Assembly (NCBI RefSeq): GCF_004006015.1
Contig: NZ_CP034766.1
Location: 2,637,001 to 2,701,000, forward strand
Direction: 5' to 3'
From: Rhodococcus sp. X156
Lineage (GTDB): Bacteria; Actinomycetota; Actinomycetes; Mycobacteriales; Mycobacteriaceae
DNA length: 64,000 nucleotides
Position numbers and translations under genes: made by a program. Below are positions 34,652 through 44,100 of this stretch, in pieces. Under the pieces are notes generated by a model. That model was not told the origin of the DNA. It searched no databases and was given only the letters and a program-made list of their open reading frames with translations. Numbering within the stretch: position 1 is the stretch's first letter; every line of letters begins with the position of its first letter.

Positions 34652-34759
34652 GTGGCGACCCAGTCGGTCTTGGACGGCCCACCGCTCAGCGACGACGCTG
34701 GAGCGAAGCACCCCCACCGCACTCGCGGACACTCCCGCCTGCCCGAAGGAAGTACCCCC

Positions 34760-35359
34760 ATGAAGATCGCAGTGCTTGGCACCGGCAAGGTCGGAACCGC
34801 CCTCGGGACAGGCCTGGCCGCCGCCGGTCACCAGGTGACCTACGGCTCACGGACCCCCTCGATCGAGGCGGGCACGCTCAGCCAGCAGGACGCCGTCACT
34901 GTCGCCGAGGTGGTCATCACCGCGGTCCCCGGCACGGCACTGGCCGACACCCTGCGCGACGTCGGGGCGGACGTCCTGGCCGACAAGATCGTGCTGGACC
35001 CCTCGGCCGCCTTCACCCCGGAGATGGCCATGGCCTACCCGGGCGCCAGCGTGGCCCAGCGGGCACAGGCGAGCTTCCCGCGGGCGCGCGTGGTCAAGAC
35101 GCTCAACACCATGAACTTCGCTGTCATGGTCAACCCGCTGGACACCGTTCCGGACGCGACCGTCTTCGTCAGCGGCGACGACGCGGCGGCCAAAACGGTG
35201 GTCACTGGCTTGCTCGCCGACCTGGGCTGGCCCAGCCGCGCCATCCTCGACCTGGGTGGCATCGACACCGCGCTGGCCACCGAGCACGCCGCCCCGCTGT
35301 TCTTCGCGACCGTCCGGGCCCTGCAGACCGCGGCGTTCAACATCACCATCTCCCGGTGA
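34760..35359 (+). CDS. NADPH-dependent F420 reductase-like / NAD(P)-binding protein
   Basis: A 199-residue Rossmann protein with VLGTGKVGTALG (about 5-16), AVPGTALADTL, LDPSAAF and VKTLNTMNF, as in F420H2:NADP oxidoreductase-like (FNO) and Pro-C-like coenzyme-binding proteins. Family members move hydride between NADPH and F420, or reduce small carbonyls. AAGGAAG ribosome site 8-14 bases upstream. A CsoR-type palindrome precedes it. No other F420 gene is adjacent. Confidence 0.82.
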   Translation: MKIAVLGTGKVGTALGTGLAAAGHQVTYGSRTPSIEAGTLSQQDAVTVAEVVITAVPGTALADTLRDVGADVLADKIVLDPSAAFTPEMAMAYPGASVAQRAQASFPRARVVKTLNTMNFAVMVNPLDTVPDATVFVSGDDAAAKTVVTGLLADLGWPSRAILDLGGIDTALATEHAAPLFFATVRALQTAAFNITISR

Positions 35360-35392
35360 CGCCGGCGCCCGCCTGAGGTGGGCGGCGGCTGG

Positions 35393-37072
35393 TCAGCGCT
35401 CCTGGATCTGCACCGACACCTCGCGGCGCAGCACCTTGCCCATCGGGTTGGTCGGCAGCTCGTCGACGAAGATGATGCGCCGCGGCACCTTGTAGGGCGT
35501 CAGGCCCTGGCGGGCGTGCGCCTGCAGCTCCTCGGGCAGCACCGGGACACCGTCGACCAGGACCACCGCGGCCACCACCTCCTCGCCGCCGTTGCCCTGC
35601 GGCAGGCCCACCACCGCGACGTCCAGGACCCCGCCGTGGGTGCGGATCATCGCCTCCACCTCCGAGGGGTAGACGTTGAACCCGCCGGTGATGATGACCT
35701 CCTTGAGCCGGTCCACCACGGTGAGGAACCCGTCGGGCGCCATGGTCACCATGTCCCCGGTGCGGAACCAGCCGTCGTGGAAGGCGGCCGCGGTCTCCTC
35801 GGGTGCACCTCGGTAGCCGGAGAACACCTGGGGACCACGCACCAGCAGCTCGCCGCGCTCGCCCTGGGGCACGTCGCGGTCCAGGTTGTCCGGGTCGGCG
35901 ATGCGGATCTCCGTGTCCGGGAACGGCACTCCGATGGAGCCCGGCCGGCGGGCCGAGCTCATCGGGTTGCCCACGATCACCGGGGAGGTCTCGGTGAGCC
36001 CGTAGCCCTCCACCAGCAGCCCGCCAGTGGCAGCCTCCCAGCGCTGCACCAGCGCGCTGGGCAGCGGCATCGCCCCGGACAGGGCGTAGCGGATGCCCCG
36101 GATGGAGATGTCGCGGCGCTCGGCCTCGTCCACGATGCGCTGGTAGAGCGGCGGGACGGCGGGCACGAAGCTGGGCACCTGGCGCTTGACGGCGTCCATG
36201 ATCAGCCCGATCTCGGGCTTGGGCAGCAGCACCAGCTTGGCGGCGAGCGCCACCCCCAGCAGCACGCTGACGGTGACCCCGTAGGCGTGGAACAGCGGCA
36301 GCGCCACCAGCACCGACTCGCTGCCCTCTTCCAGGCCCGGCACCCAGGCCCGCCCCTGGCGGACGTTGGCGGCCAGGTTGCGGTGGCGCAGCGGCACGCC
36401 CTTGGGCACGCCGGTGGTCCCGGACGTGTAGAGCAGCAGCGCGACGTCGTCGGTGCCCGGACGCGGGTGCGCCTCGTCCAGGGCCGGCCCGGAGGCCAGC
36501 TCCGACCACGGCATCGCCCCCGGCGCCGGGGAGGTCAGCTGCGCACGAGAATTGCGGGCCTTGCTGATCGGCAGCCGCAGGGCCAGTCGCTTGGTCCACG
36601 GCAGCTCGGTGGTCATGTCCACGGCCACCACGTGCTCCAGCGCCGAGTCGGCGCGCAGGTCCTCCACCACCGGGACCGCCTTGTCCCAGACGATCGCCAC
36701 CCGGGCCTCGTGGTCGGCGAAGGGGTGGCGCAGCTCGGAGGCGGTGTACAGCGGGTTGTGCTCCACCACGGTCGCGCCGAGGCGCAGCACCGCGAAGAAC
36801 GCGACGATGGCCTGCGGACAGTTGGGCAGCAGGACCGCGACGTTGGCGCCGGGGCGCACACCGAGACGGTGCAGGCCCCCGGCCACCCGGTTCACCTGCT
36901 CGGCCACCTGGGCGTAGCTGGACTCGCGGCCCAGGAAGTCCAGCGCCGGCCGGTCGGGGAACTGCCGTGCGGCGTCCTCCCACAGGTCGAGCACGGTGGT
37001 GTCGCCGTAGTCCAGGTGCAGCGGCACTCCGGGTTGGTACGCATCTGCCCACAGGGGCTGCTGAGCCGGCAC
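35393..37072 (-). CDS. Fatty-acyl-CoA/AMP-forming ligase (long-chain acyl-CoA synthetase family)
   Basis: A 559-residue adenylate-forming enzyme. P-loop-like LLLYTSGTTGVPKG, EGYGLTETSP (A5), WFRTGDMV (A7), DRLKEVIITGGFNVYP (A8) and the C-terminal catalytic lysine in NPMGKVLRRE (A10). It activates a carboxylic acid as acyl-AMP and then acyl-CoA. GTG 37072 preceded by AAGGCAAGGACC; upstream codons are not conserved in composition. Chain-length preference unknown. Confidence 0.9.
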   Translation of the reverse strand: MPAQQPLWADAYQPGVPLHLDYGDTTVLDLWEDAARQFPDRPALDFLGRESSYAQVAEQVNRVAGGLHRLGVRPGANVAVLLPNCPQAIVAFFAVLRLGATVVEHNPLYTASELRHPFADHEARVAIVWDKAVPVVEDLRADSALEHVVAVDMTTELPWTKRLALRLPISKARNSRAQLTSPAPGAMPWSELASGPALDEAHPRPGTDDVALLLYTSGTTGVPKGVPLRHRNLAANVRQGRAWVPGLEEGSESVLVALPLFHAYGVTVSVLLGVALAAKLVLLPKPEIGLIMDAVKRQVPSFVPAVPPLYQRIVDEAERRDISIRGIRYALSGAMPLPSALVQRWEAATGGLLVEGYGLTETSPVIVGNPMSSARRPGSIGVPFPDTEIRIADPDNLDRDVPQGERGELLVRGPQVFSGYRGAPEETAAAFHDGWFRTGDMVTMAPDGFLTVVDRLKEVIITGGFNVYPSEVEAMIRTHGGVLDVAVVGLPQGNGGEEVVAAVVLVDGVPVLPEELQAHARQGLTPYKVPRRIIFVDELPTNPMGKVLRREVSVQIQER

Positions 37073-37197
37073 GGTCCTTGCCTTCCTGGCCGCGGGGACG
37101 GCGTGCCGCGGCACGATCCAACGTAGTTGCTTCGACCGGTGGTCCGATCCGCGGCGGGGGCGGGAAGCGGCGCCGGTCACCCGACGTTCAGTGGAGC

Positions 37198-38166
37198 GTG
37201 AGGCTCTCCCTGCTCGACCGCTCCCGCACCCGTTCCGGCCACGCCGAGGGGGATGCGTTGGCGCACACCGTGGAACGGGCGATCAACGCGGAGCGGCTGG
37301 GTTACCGCCGGTTCTGGGTGGCCGAGCACCACGGCGTTGCGGGCATCGCCTCCGGTGCACCCGCGGTGCTGCTGGCGGCGGTCGGCGCGCACACCACGAC
37401 CATCCGGCTCGGCTCGGGCGGGGTGATGCTGCCGAACCACCAGCCGCTCATCGTGGCCGAGCAGTTCCTCATGCTCGACGCGCTGCACCCGGGGCGCATC
37501 GACCTGGGGGTGGGCCGCTCGCTGGGCTTCACCGCTCCGGTGCGGCAGGCGCTGCGGCGCTCGGGCACCGAGCCCGACACCTTCGCCGCCGACATCGCCG
37601 AGCTGCGCAGCTACCTCGACCGCACCGCGCCGGTCACCGCCCATCCCGTGCCGGAGCAGGGCGTGCCGCTGTTCGTGCTGGCCACCGGGCGCGGGATCTC
37701 GGTGGCGGCCGAGCTGGGACTGCCGGTGGTGCTCGGCGGCCCCGTGCTCGACCAGCCGGAGCTGGGCGAGCTGCTGGCCGCCTACCGCCGCGACTTCCGC
37801 CCGCACGCCGGCAGCCGCCCGTACATCGTGGTCTCCCTCGACGTGCTGGTGGCCGACACCGACGCCGAGGCCCGCGAGCTGGCGCTGCCCGAGGTGTGGG
37901 CGATGGTGCAGTCCCGACGCACCGGCGTCTTCGCCGCGCTGGAACCGGTCCACGTCATCCGTGACCAGCTGCGCGACGGCCAGGACACCGAGCGCGTGGA
38001 GCAGGGGCTGGACACCGTGGTGGCCGGCTCAGCGGAGACCGTGCGCCGCCGCCTGGAGGAGCTGGTCGAGCGCACCGGTGCCGACGAGCTGCTGGTCACC
38101 GGCTCCGCCTACGACCGCGCAGCGCTTGCGACCTCGGACGAACAGGTGGCTGCCCTGCTCAGGTGA
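37198..38166 (+). CDS. LLM-class flavin-dependent oxidoreductase
   Basis: A 322-residue luciferase-like monooxygenase with the features RLSLLDRS, RRFWVAEHHGVAG (flavin-site His pair), RLGSGGVMLPNHQPL, HPGRIDLGVGRSLGF and TVVAGSAETVRRRLEEL. This is the MsnO8-type group. GTG 37198 gives the expected N-terminus; no good ribosome site. Its 3' end overlaps the convergent membrane protein gene. A diverged piece of its middle (AELRSYLDRTAPV...VAAELG) is present in the pseudogene at 40.9-41.05 kb. Confidence 0.87.
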   Translation: MRLSLLDRSRTRSGHAEGDALAHTVERAINAERLGYRRFWVAEHHGVAGIASGAPAVLLAAVGAHTTTIRLGSGGVMLPNHQPLIVAEQFLMLDALHPGRIDLGVGRSLGFTAPVRQALRRSGTEPDTFAADIAELRSYLDRTAPVTAHPVPEQGVPLFVLATGRGISVAAELGLPVVLGGPVLDQPELGELLAAYRRDFRPHAGSRPYIVVSLDVLVADTDAEARELALPEVWAMVQSRRTGVFAALEPVHVIRDQLRDGQDTERVEQGLDTVVAGSAETVRRRLEELVERTGADELLVTGSAYDRAALATSDEQVAALLR

Positions 38167-38623
38167 CTGCCGGCAGGGTCCGCAGCAGCACCCTGGCCCA
38201 CCGCCACCACGCCCACCACAACCAGGCGGTCAGCGTCGCCAGCAGCGTCAAGCCGACGCCCTGCACGATCACCACACCGGTCGGACCACCGGGGTCGGCG
38301 AAGACGGCCACCTCCGGGTCATCAGAGTCGTAGTACACCCGCTGCGGTGACGTCAGATCACCGTTCTCACGGCTGCACCAGCCCTCGCCGCCGGTGTCGA
38401 GCTGGTAGCGGACACCGTCGACCACGTAGGAGGCGCGACCGGGGCAGCTGGCGCCCGGGTCGTCAAAGGTGCCGACCACGCTCGCATCCGCCCGCAGGCC
38501 GGTGACAATGCCCGCTGCGAGGGTGACGCAGAACCAGGTGCACGCCAGGTTCAGGACGATGAACAGAACGAACCGCGCTGCAACGCCGCTGCGACGCCGG
38601 ACGTGTTCGCCGCGATCGGTCAC
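38159..38623 (-). CDS. DUF3592-like membrane protein
   Basis: A 154-residue protein with N- and C-terminal transmembrane helices (about 16-38 and 113-140) around an extracellular domain with cysteines (DPGASCPGR, GEGWCSREN) and a YVVDGVRYQLD strand plus VYYDSDDPEVAVF, the DUF3592-like pattern. GTG 38623 lies 7 bases after TAGCCT, probably leaderless. Function unknown. Confidence 0.68.
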   Translation of the reverse strand: MTDRGEHVRRRSGVAARFVLFIVLNLACTWFCVTLAAGIVTGLRADASVVGTFDDPGASCPGRASYVVDGVRYQLDTGGEGWCSRENGDLTSPQRVYYDSDDPEVAVFADPGGPTGVVIVQGVGLTLLATLTAWLWWAWWRWARVLLRTLPAVT

Positions 38624-38684
38624 GGACGGGAGGCTACTGGGCGGGTAGCCGCGACGGGCCACGCGGCGACTCCGCCCGAGGACG

Positions 38685-39269
38685 TCAGCGGGCGTCGAGC
38701 AGGGCGAAGACGGTCGCGGTGATGAGCTGAGGTGCGTCGGCGGGCTGGAGGCGGCCACTGGCGATCTCGGCTCCTGCGCCGTGGAGAACCTGGTGGAGCA
38801 CGGCGACCTGCCACGAGGTCGGCATGTCGGTGCGAAACAACCCTGCGTCGCGGCCGCGTTCGATCAGTGACTCGACCCTGGCCGCTGGGTTGTCGTGGAG
38901 CTGGCGGATGCGTTCTGGCGGGAGCTCGCCTTCGGCCGCTGCGATGACCGAGCGCGACTGGTCCACGAGCTCCCAGCTGCTGTGGATGAGCCGGGTCAGC
39001 GCCTCGCGGGGGTCTCCGTCGAGGTCGACCGCGGCCAGCGTCTGCTCGCCACGCTCGATCACCCGAGTCACCACGGCGTCGACGAGTGCGGGACGAGAGG
39101 CGAAGTGGCCGTAGAGCGTCACCCGGCCGAGCCCCGCTTCCTTGGCGATGTCAGCCATCGTCGCGTTCTGCCGCTGCGACAGGCACACGATCGCAGCGTC
39201 GAGGATGCGCTCGACGTTGCGTACTGCGTCGGCCCGCTTGGTGCTGGGCCCCGCCGTGCTGGTCGCCAT
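38685..39269 (-). CDS. TetR-family transcriptional regulator
   Basis: A 194-residue repressor with an N-terminal HTH (RILDAAIVCLSQRQNATMADIAKEAGLGRVTLYGHFASRPALVDAVV) and a helical effector domain. ATG 39269 is preceded by GGGGGA. Divergent from an MFS exporter with two 16-base palindromes between, so it probably represses both. Confidence 0.92.
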   Translation of the reverse strand: MATSTAGPSTKRADAVRNVERILDAAIVCLSQRQNATMADIAKEAGLGRVTLYGHFASRPALVDAVVTRVIERGEQTLAAVDLDGDPREALTRLIHSSWELVDQSRSVIAAAEGELPPERIRQLHDNPAARVESLIERGRDAGLFRTDMPTSWQVAVLHQVLHGAGAEIASGRLQPADAPQLITATVFALLDAR

Positions 39270-39285
39270 GAAATCCCCCGCTTCC

Positions 39286-39301
39286 CGAACACGAATGTTT
39301 G
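39286..39301. promoter_or_regulatory. TetR operator candidate O1
   Basis: CGAACACGAATGTTTG, a 6-4-6 inverted repeat with one mismatch, in the TetR/MFS intergenic region. Its twin lies 39 bases further at 39325. Confidence 0.6.
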
Positions 39302-39324
39302 AGTTACCGTACCAGCGACTAACC

Positions 39325-39340
39325 CGAACATCTATGTACG
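39325..39340. promoter_or_regulatory. TetR operator candidate O2
   Basis: CGAACATCTATGTACG, matching O1 in its CGAACA half and forming an inverted repeat with one mismatch. It sits 16 bases upstream of the MFS start. Confidence 0.6.
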
Positions 39341-39356
39341 ACTTAGGGGGCCTGTG

Positions 39357-40757
39357 ATGACGACCGCGAAGAAGTCGCTGGAAGCTGGCGAGGCGGTGTA
39401 CCCGACGAGGTGGCTCGCGCTGGCGCTGTTGGGCACGGCGCAGTTCATGCTCATCCTGGACGTCACGGTGGTGGCGATCGCGCTGCCGCAAATGGGTGCG
39501 GACCTGCTCCTGTCGCGCGAGGCGGTGACGTGGGTGGTCGCCGCGTACACGCTGACCTTCGGTGGCTTGATGCTGCTGGGTGGGCGCAGTGCGGACCTGT
39601 TCGGCTCCAAGCCCGTCGTCTTTGCTGGCCTGTTCGTCTTCACCGCCGGCTCCCTGCTGGCCGGGGTCGCCGAGACCGGCGGGTTGTTGCTCGGTGGCCG
39701 GGTGACGCAGGGCCTTGGTGCGGCGGCGCTCTCACCGGCGGCCTTGTCGGTGGTGGTGCGAATGTTCACCGGCGACGAGCGCAACCGCGCCTTGGGTATC
39801 TGGTCCGCTCTCGGTGGCGGAGGCGCGGCGGTCGGCGTGCTCCTCGGCGGGCTGATCACCGCTGGACCGGGGTGGCCGTGGGTGTTCTTCCTCAACATCC
39901 CGGTCGGCCTGATCGTCCTGTTCGGCCTGCTGCGCGTGCTGCCACCGCTGCCCCCGGCGCCGGGGCCGCGGCCCTCGCTGGACGTGCTCGGTGCGCTGCT
40001 GGTCACGGCGGCCACGGGCTCGGCGATCTACTCGCTGACCGTCGCTGGTGAGGTCGGTTGGACCAGCCCCACCACGCTCGTCGCCGCGGGCGCTGCGCTG
40101 GTGCTCTACCTGCTGTTCGGCTGGCGACAGCAGACCGCCGCATCACCGCTGATGAATCTCAGCCTGGTGGCGCGACGCCCCGTGGGGGCTGGGGTGTTCG
40201 TGATCATGATCGCCACCGCGCTGATGGTCGCGGTGTTCTTCCTGGGCACCTTCTACTTCCAGCAGTCCGCCGGCCACGGCCCGCTGGCGACTGGCCTGCT
40301 GTTCCTGCCGATCGCCCTGGCCACCATGGCCGGCGCGAACCTGGGTGGACGCCTCGTCGGACGCGTGGGAGCGCGCGCTCTTGGTGCCACCGGAATGATC
40401 ATCGCGGCCGCCGGGCTGCTGGCGCCTGCCTTGTGGGCGACCACCGTGGCGACCACGGTCGGGGTGAGCTTCGGTGCCTTCGGCGTCGGCGCGCTGTTCG
40501 TGGTGGCCTCGGCCACCGCGCTGGGCCAGATCGGCCCCGAGGAAGCCGGCATCGCCTCAGGCTTGTTGAGCACCTTTCACGAGCTCGGCGCGTCCCTTGG
40601 CGTGGCCACCGTCTCCAGCATCGCCGCGCTCAGTCTCGTCACCGGCGGGGGTGACACGGGCTTCCAGCAGGCATTCCTGTTCGGTGCCATCGCCGCCGCT
40701 GTCGCCGCCGTGATCTCCACGTTCGCCATCCCGCCACGACCGGCAGCCACACCCTGA
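39357..40757 (+). CDS. MFS transporter (DHA2-like)
   Basis: A 466-residue exporter with roughly 14 hydrophobic segments. LDVTVVAIALPQMGADL in TM1, GGRSADLFGSK after TM2, GRVTQGLGAAALSPAALSVV in TM4 and the antiporter-type ALGGGGAAVGVLLGG in TM5. ATG 39357 has GGGGG six bases upstream; the GTG three bases earlier is too close. Repressed, in all likelihood, by the divergent TetR. Its stop is three bases before the mosaic pseudogene. Confidence 0.9.
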   Translation: MTTAKKSLEAGEAVYPTRWLALALLGTAQFMLILDVTVVAIALPQMGADLLLSREAVTWVVAAYTLTFGGLMLLGGRSADLFGSKPVVFAGLFVFTAGSLLAGVAETGGLLLGGRVTQGLGAAALSPAALSVVVRMFTGDERNRALGIWSALGGGGAAVGVLLGGLITAGPGWPWVFFLNIPVGLIVLFGLLRVLPPLPPAPGPRPSLDVLGALLVTAATGSAIYSLTVAGEVGWTSPTTLVAAGAALVLYLLFGWRQQTAASPLMNLSLVARRPVGAGVFVIMIATALMVAVFFLGTFYFQQSAGHGPLATGLLFLPIALATMAGANLGGRLVGRVGARALGATGMIIAAAGLLAPALWATTVATTVGVSFGAFGVGALFVVASATALGQIGPEEAGIASGLLSTFHELGASLGVATVSSIAALSLVTGGGDTGFQQAFLFGAIAAAVAAVISTFAIPPRPAATP

Positions 40758-40759
40758 AG

Positions 40760-41060
40760 GACCAGCCACGGCTGTGCCGCGACTTCAGTGGAGCACTCAC
40801 GGCGGCGATCGGCTTGAGCCGCAGCAGCTTGTACGGCGCGTTCGGCGACAAGCACGGCGTGTTCCTGCGGTCCTTCACCCAGTACTGCGACGACAACGCC
40901 GAGCTGCGCAGCTACCTCGACCACACGGCGCCCGTCACCTCCCAGCCGGTGGCCGAGCAGGCAGTGCCGCTGTTCGTGCTGGCCACCGGACGCGGGATCA
41001 CGGTGGCGGCCGAGCTGGGGGAAACCGGCGGTGCTGGGCGGTCCGGTGCTCGAACATTCG
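40760..41060 (+). pseudogene. Mosaic pseudogene: TetR fragment joined to LLM-monooxygenase fragment
   Basis: Bases ~40766-40909 match the HTH region of the TetR gene at 34009 (about 5 mismatches in ~100 bases after one single-base deletion near 40795). Bases ~40903-41055 match the middle of the luciferase-like gene at 37198 (about 89% by eye), again with a frame slip near 41020. The junction falls on the shared CGCCGAG, pointing to microhomology joining. An in-frame ORF across the join (40814-41122) encodes neither full domain. Confidence 0.75.
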
Positions 41061-41194
41061 ACGACTGGAAAGCACTGGCCGCGCGCTCACGTGGTCGTCG
41101 TGCTCGCGCTACTCCTAAGTGAGCGAACTCTCGCTGCATGATTCGGCCTAGGGAGCACCGAATGGGCTCGTAGTTGACATAAGGGCTGGACGGG

Positions 41195-44100
41195 TCACCG
41201 GCTGTATGGCGCCAATCCCTCGTTCCCCGCAACGACCAAGGAGTCGACGAGCCTCTGCCAATCATCCAACTTGCCATGTTCATCAGCCGCACTATATGTC
41301 TCCTTGAGCCAGGAATTTGATAGCCACGACTGATTGACCGTTACTAGTCCGTCCTCTATGCACAGGTCAGCCACCCAGCGAATCCCTTTGGTCACCTGCA
41401 CTTCCGCGGGGAGCTTTCGCAGCGTGGCGACGAGCGCGTCGACGCACTTGGCCTCCCCGCGAGCGATCGACAGCCAATCGTCGACCGCCTCAATGAGATC
41501 TTCAGCGCGAACCCAGTTGATGGGTTCGTCGACGATTTCGTTATACAGGCCCTGCGTCCACGGAAGAGGGTCTGGCAGCAAGGCAGCTGCAGCCCAATCA
41601 CCCCAGTGATGGTCGCGGTAAGGGCTCGGGTCGTCATTCGCGTAACCGACGGCATGGCGCAACAACGTTGGCCACACGCCACGGGCGGCTTCGGCCAAGC
41701 GTTCGTTCTCTGCGCCCACCGCGGCCAGACCGTGTAGGAAGTTCGACATCAGTCCCACGTCAGCGCGCAGGACGTCGAGCTGTTCGAGCACCGGTCCAGC
41801 GTTACCGTTCGCCGCGAACCCTTCAAGCAAGGCTCGTGCGGCGACGAGCGTGTGTGCCCCGCGATTGTCCGCAGTCCAACCCTCGCCAGCCTGCGTGACC
41901 ATGGCGCGTCGCTCGATATCGAGAAAGACTGCGAGGAACTTGGCCGCGTCGTGGGAGCAACAGTGGTCAGTCGACGCGGCGGCACCGAATCCGCGAACGG
42001 CTGCGTCGAGAACAGCGATGTCGATGGAGTCACCCGGTAGTTCCTGGAGTCGTTCGGCAACGTTTCCCAGAATCCGGACGTTCGATCGCCGCTGGGCGTC
42101 CTGGTCCCATGGTCCGATTTCCGCGATTCGGGCGGTCTGGAGCAACCAGTTCAATGCGATCCGGTGAATGCACGGAGCACCAACACATGGCGCCGCCCAT
42201 ACGACATCGCATCCACGGGCCAGGTGCAGTCGTGACTCCAGGGGTGCCTTGCTAGCCATCGCAAGCCCAGCTTTGACAACCTCCTCGGCGGATCTGCCGG
42301 CTACCTCAAGCGGTGCAGCCAGTGCTTGTGTGAGGAACGCCGGCAGGGCTTTGGCCACGGCCCGGTCGGCGCCGATTTCGAAGTACTGATCCTCGCGGCG
42401 CTGGTCTTCGGCTTCCTCGAACGATAATGCGATGTCGATTACGAGGTTGGTCGCGAAGCTCGCCTCGTCGCCGAGCGCGTCCATGTCGCCGGCGGCGGCG
42501 CGTTCAACCGCTGCGCGGACGACATGAGCCACCGCGTCCACGGACCCACTCGGTATCGGGTCTCCGTCGGACTCGAGCAAGGCACGGCCAGCCGCCAAGT
42601 CCGCGGCGATCTCTTCCGAAGTGGGGGGCACGTACTTGGCGTCATGCTTGGCCGAGCCCCAGTAGCGGTTTTGCAGGCGCATGCTGGTCTGCACGAGCTG
42701 CTGGTAGGCCACACGTGATTCTTGTATAGCTTGCAGCTCGGGTGGCTGTTCGACCTCGATGTAGTACTCCTCGCCATGCTGGGCGATTCGATACCGGTCA
42801 GCGTCCAGGCAGACGGCCCAGTTTTTCGTGAGCTCCTCGCTAAAACCGAGTCGGTCGCCGTTCTCGACGAGCTTTTCGGCGACTTCCTTCAAAGCCTCGG
42901 TACGCTCCTCCCCTCCGTTGATGATGAGCCACGCGGCTACCTCACGTGCTGTCCAGTTCCGACGTCCAAGGTTCGCAAGCCCTGGAGTCATTGCACGCGG
43001 CCCGGAATATTCACCCGTCCTGCGGGCGAACTCGAGTTTCCATACGGCAGGTTCGGCAAGAAACGGGTCAAGCTCCGAGCCAACGTTCTCCACGTGGCGC
43101 GTGAGCAGACCGAACAGCATCCCCGGAATGGCCAGGTTCTCGCAGCCGGTGAGGAGTTCCTCTACGACTCCTCTCGGCGACGCGCCCTGGCTCAGCCATG
43201 AGTCAGCGAGGCGCTCCATTGCCTGCAGAGCGCTCATCGCCGCGTATGGGCCGATCGATGTGCCTCGGTACCAGCTCCACACGGCGCTGTCACCGACATA
43301 GAAGCGCGCGTTTCCGTCAAGGTTCAGTACCGCACCGCGTTCTTCGTCCGCCCCGTTCTCGATTTCGCCACCGGCATCATTGTCCAAGATGTCGACGGGT
43401 CCGGCGAAAAGGTCTCGCGGAACGAGCCGTGACAGCGTTGCTATCCGGGCTTGCGCACCGCTATTCAGAATGTTGTTTAATACCCGCACCGACGTCCGCA
43501 CCGGCGCCGTCCGGAACAGTTGCCAGAATCCACCGAAGTCGTACCGAAAGAACGGTGCTCCGATACCGCTCCAGCGGCCTTGATGCTCTCGGACGCCCTC
43601 GTCTAGGTGCCAGCTGTGCTCGTCGTCGATGTAATAGGCCTCCATCAACGTCGCCAATAGGTCCGGGCTTTTCTGCGCCAAGGCCCGTGCGCTTAGCGGC
43701 GAGTCCACGGCCGGAGCCAGGAACGCCGGCGCGTCGACCGCGATAGCTTGGAAGCATGCTTCGACTGCATCGTCGATGTCCGGTCCGAGCAGCGCCAGCG
43801 TTTCAACGAACTTTTCCTTGGTCAGATGATAATCCAGCTCGCGTCGCCGTCGACGACGCTGGGTCGTCCATTGGGGCAGATCGTCCCCACTGGTGTCGAG
43901 TGGGGGGTGCGCCTGCCAGTAGGCAAGGAGCTGGACCCGTAGCCGAGTGCGAAGCGAGTCTTTGGCTGGAACGTCAGCAAGAGACAAGGTTTGCAACCAG
44001 TCCGCGAGCAACTCGAACGATTCCTTCGACACATCCCATGGCTTTTCGTAATCGAGAAGCACCTGAATGACGGGATTCGAGATGACAGGGTCCACGAGCC

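Noticed and set aside
40814-41122. 103-codon ORF as a real small regulator
   Set aside because: It joins an HTH piece to an enzyme piece with frame slips at both ends; a mosaic pseudogene explains it better.
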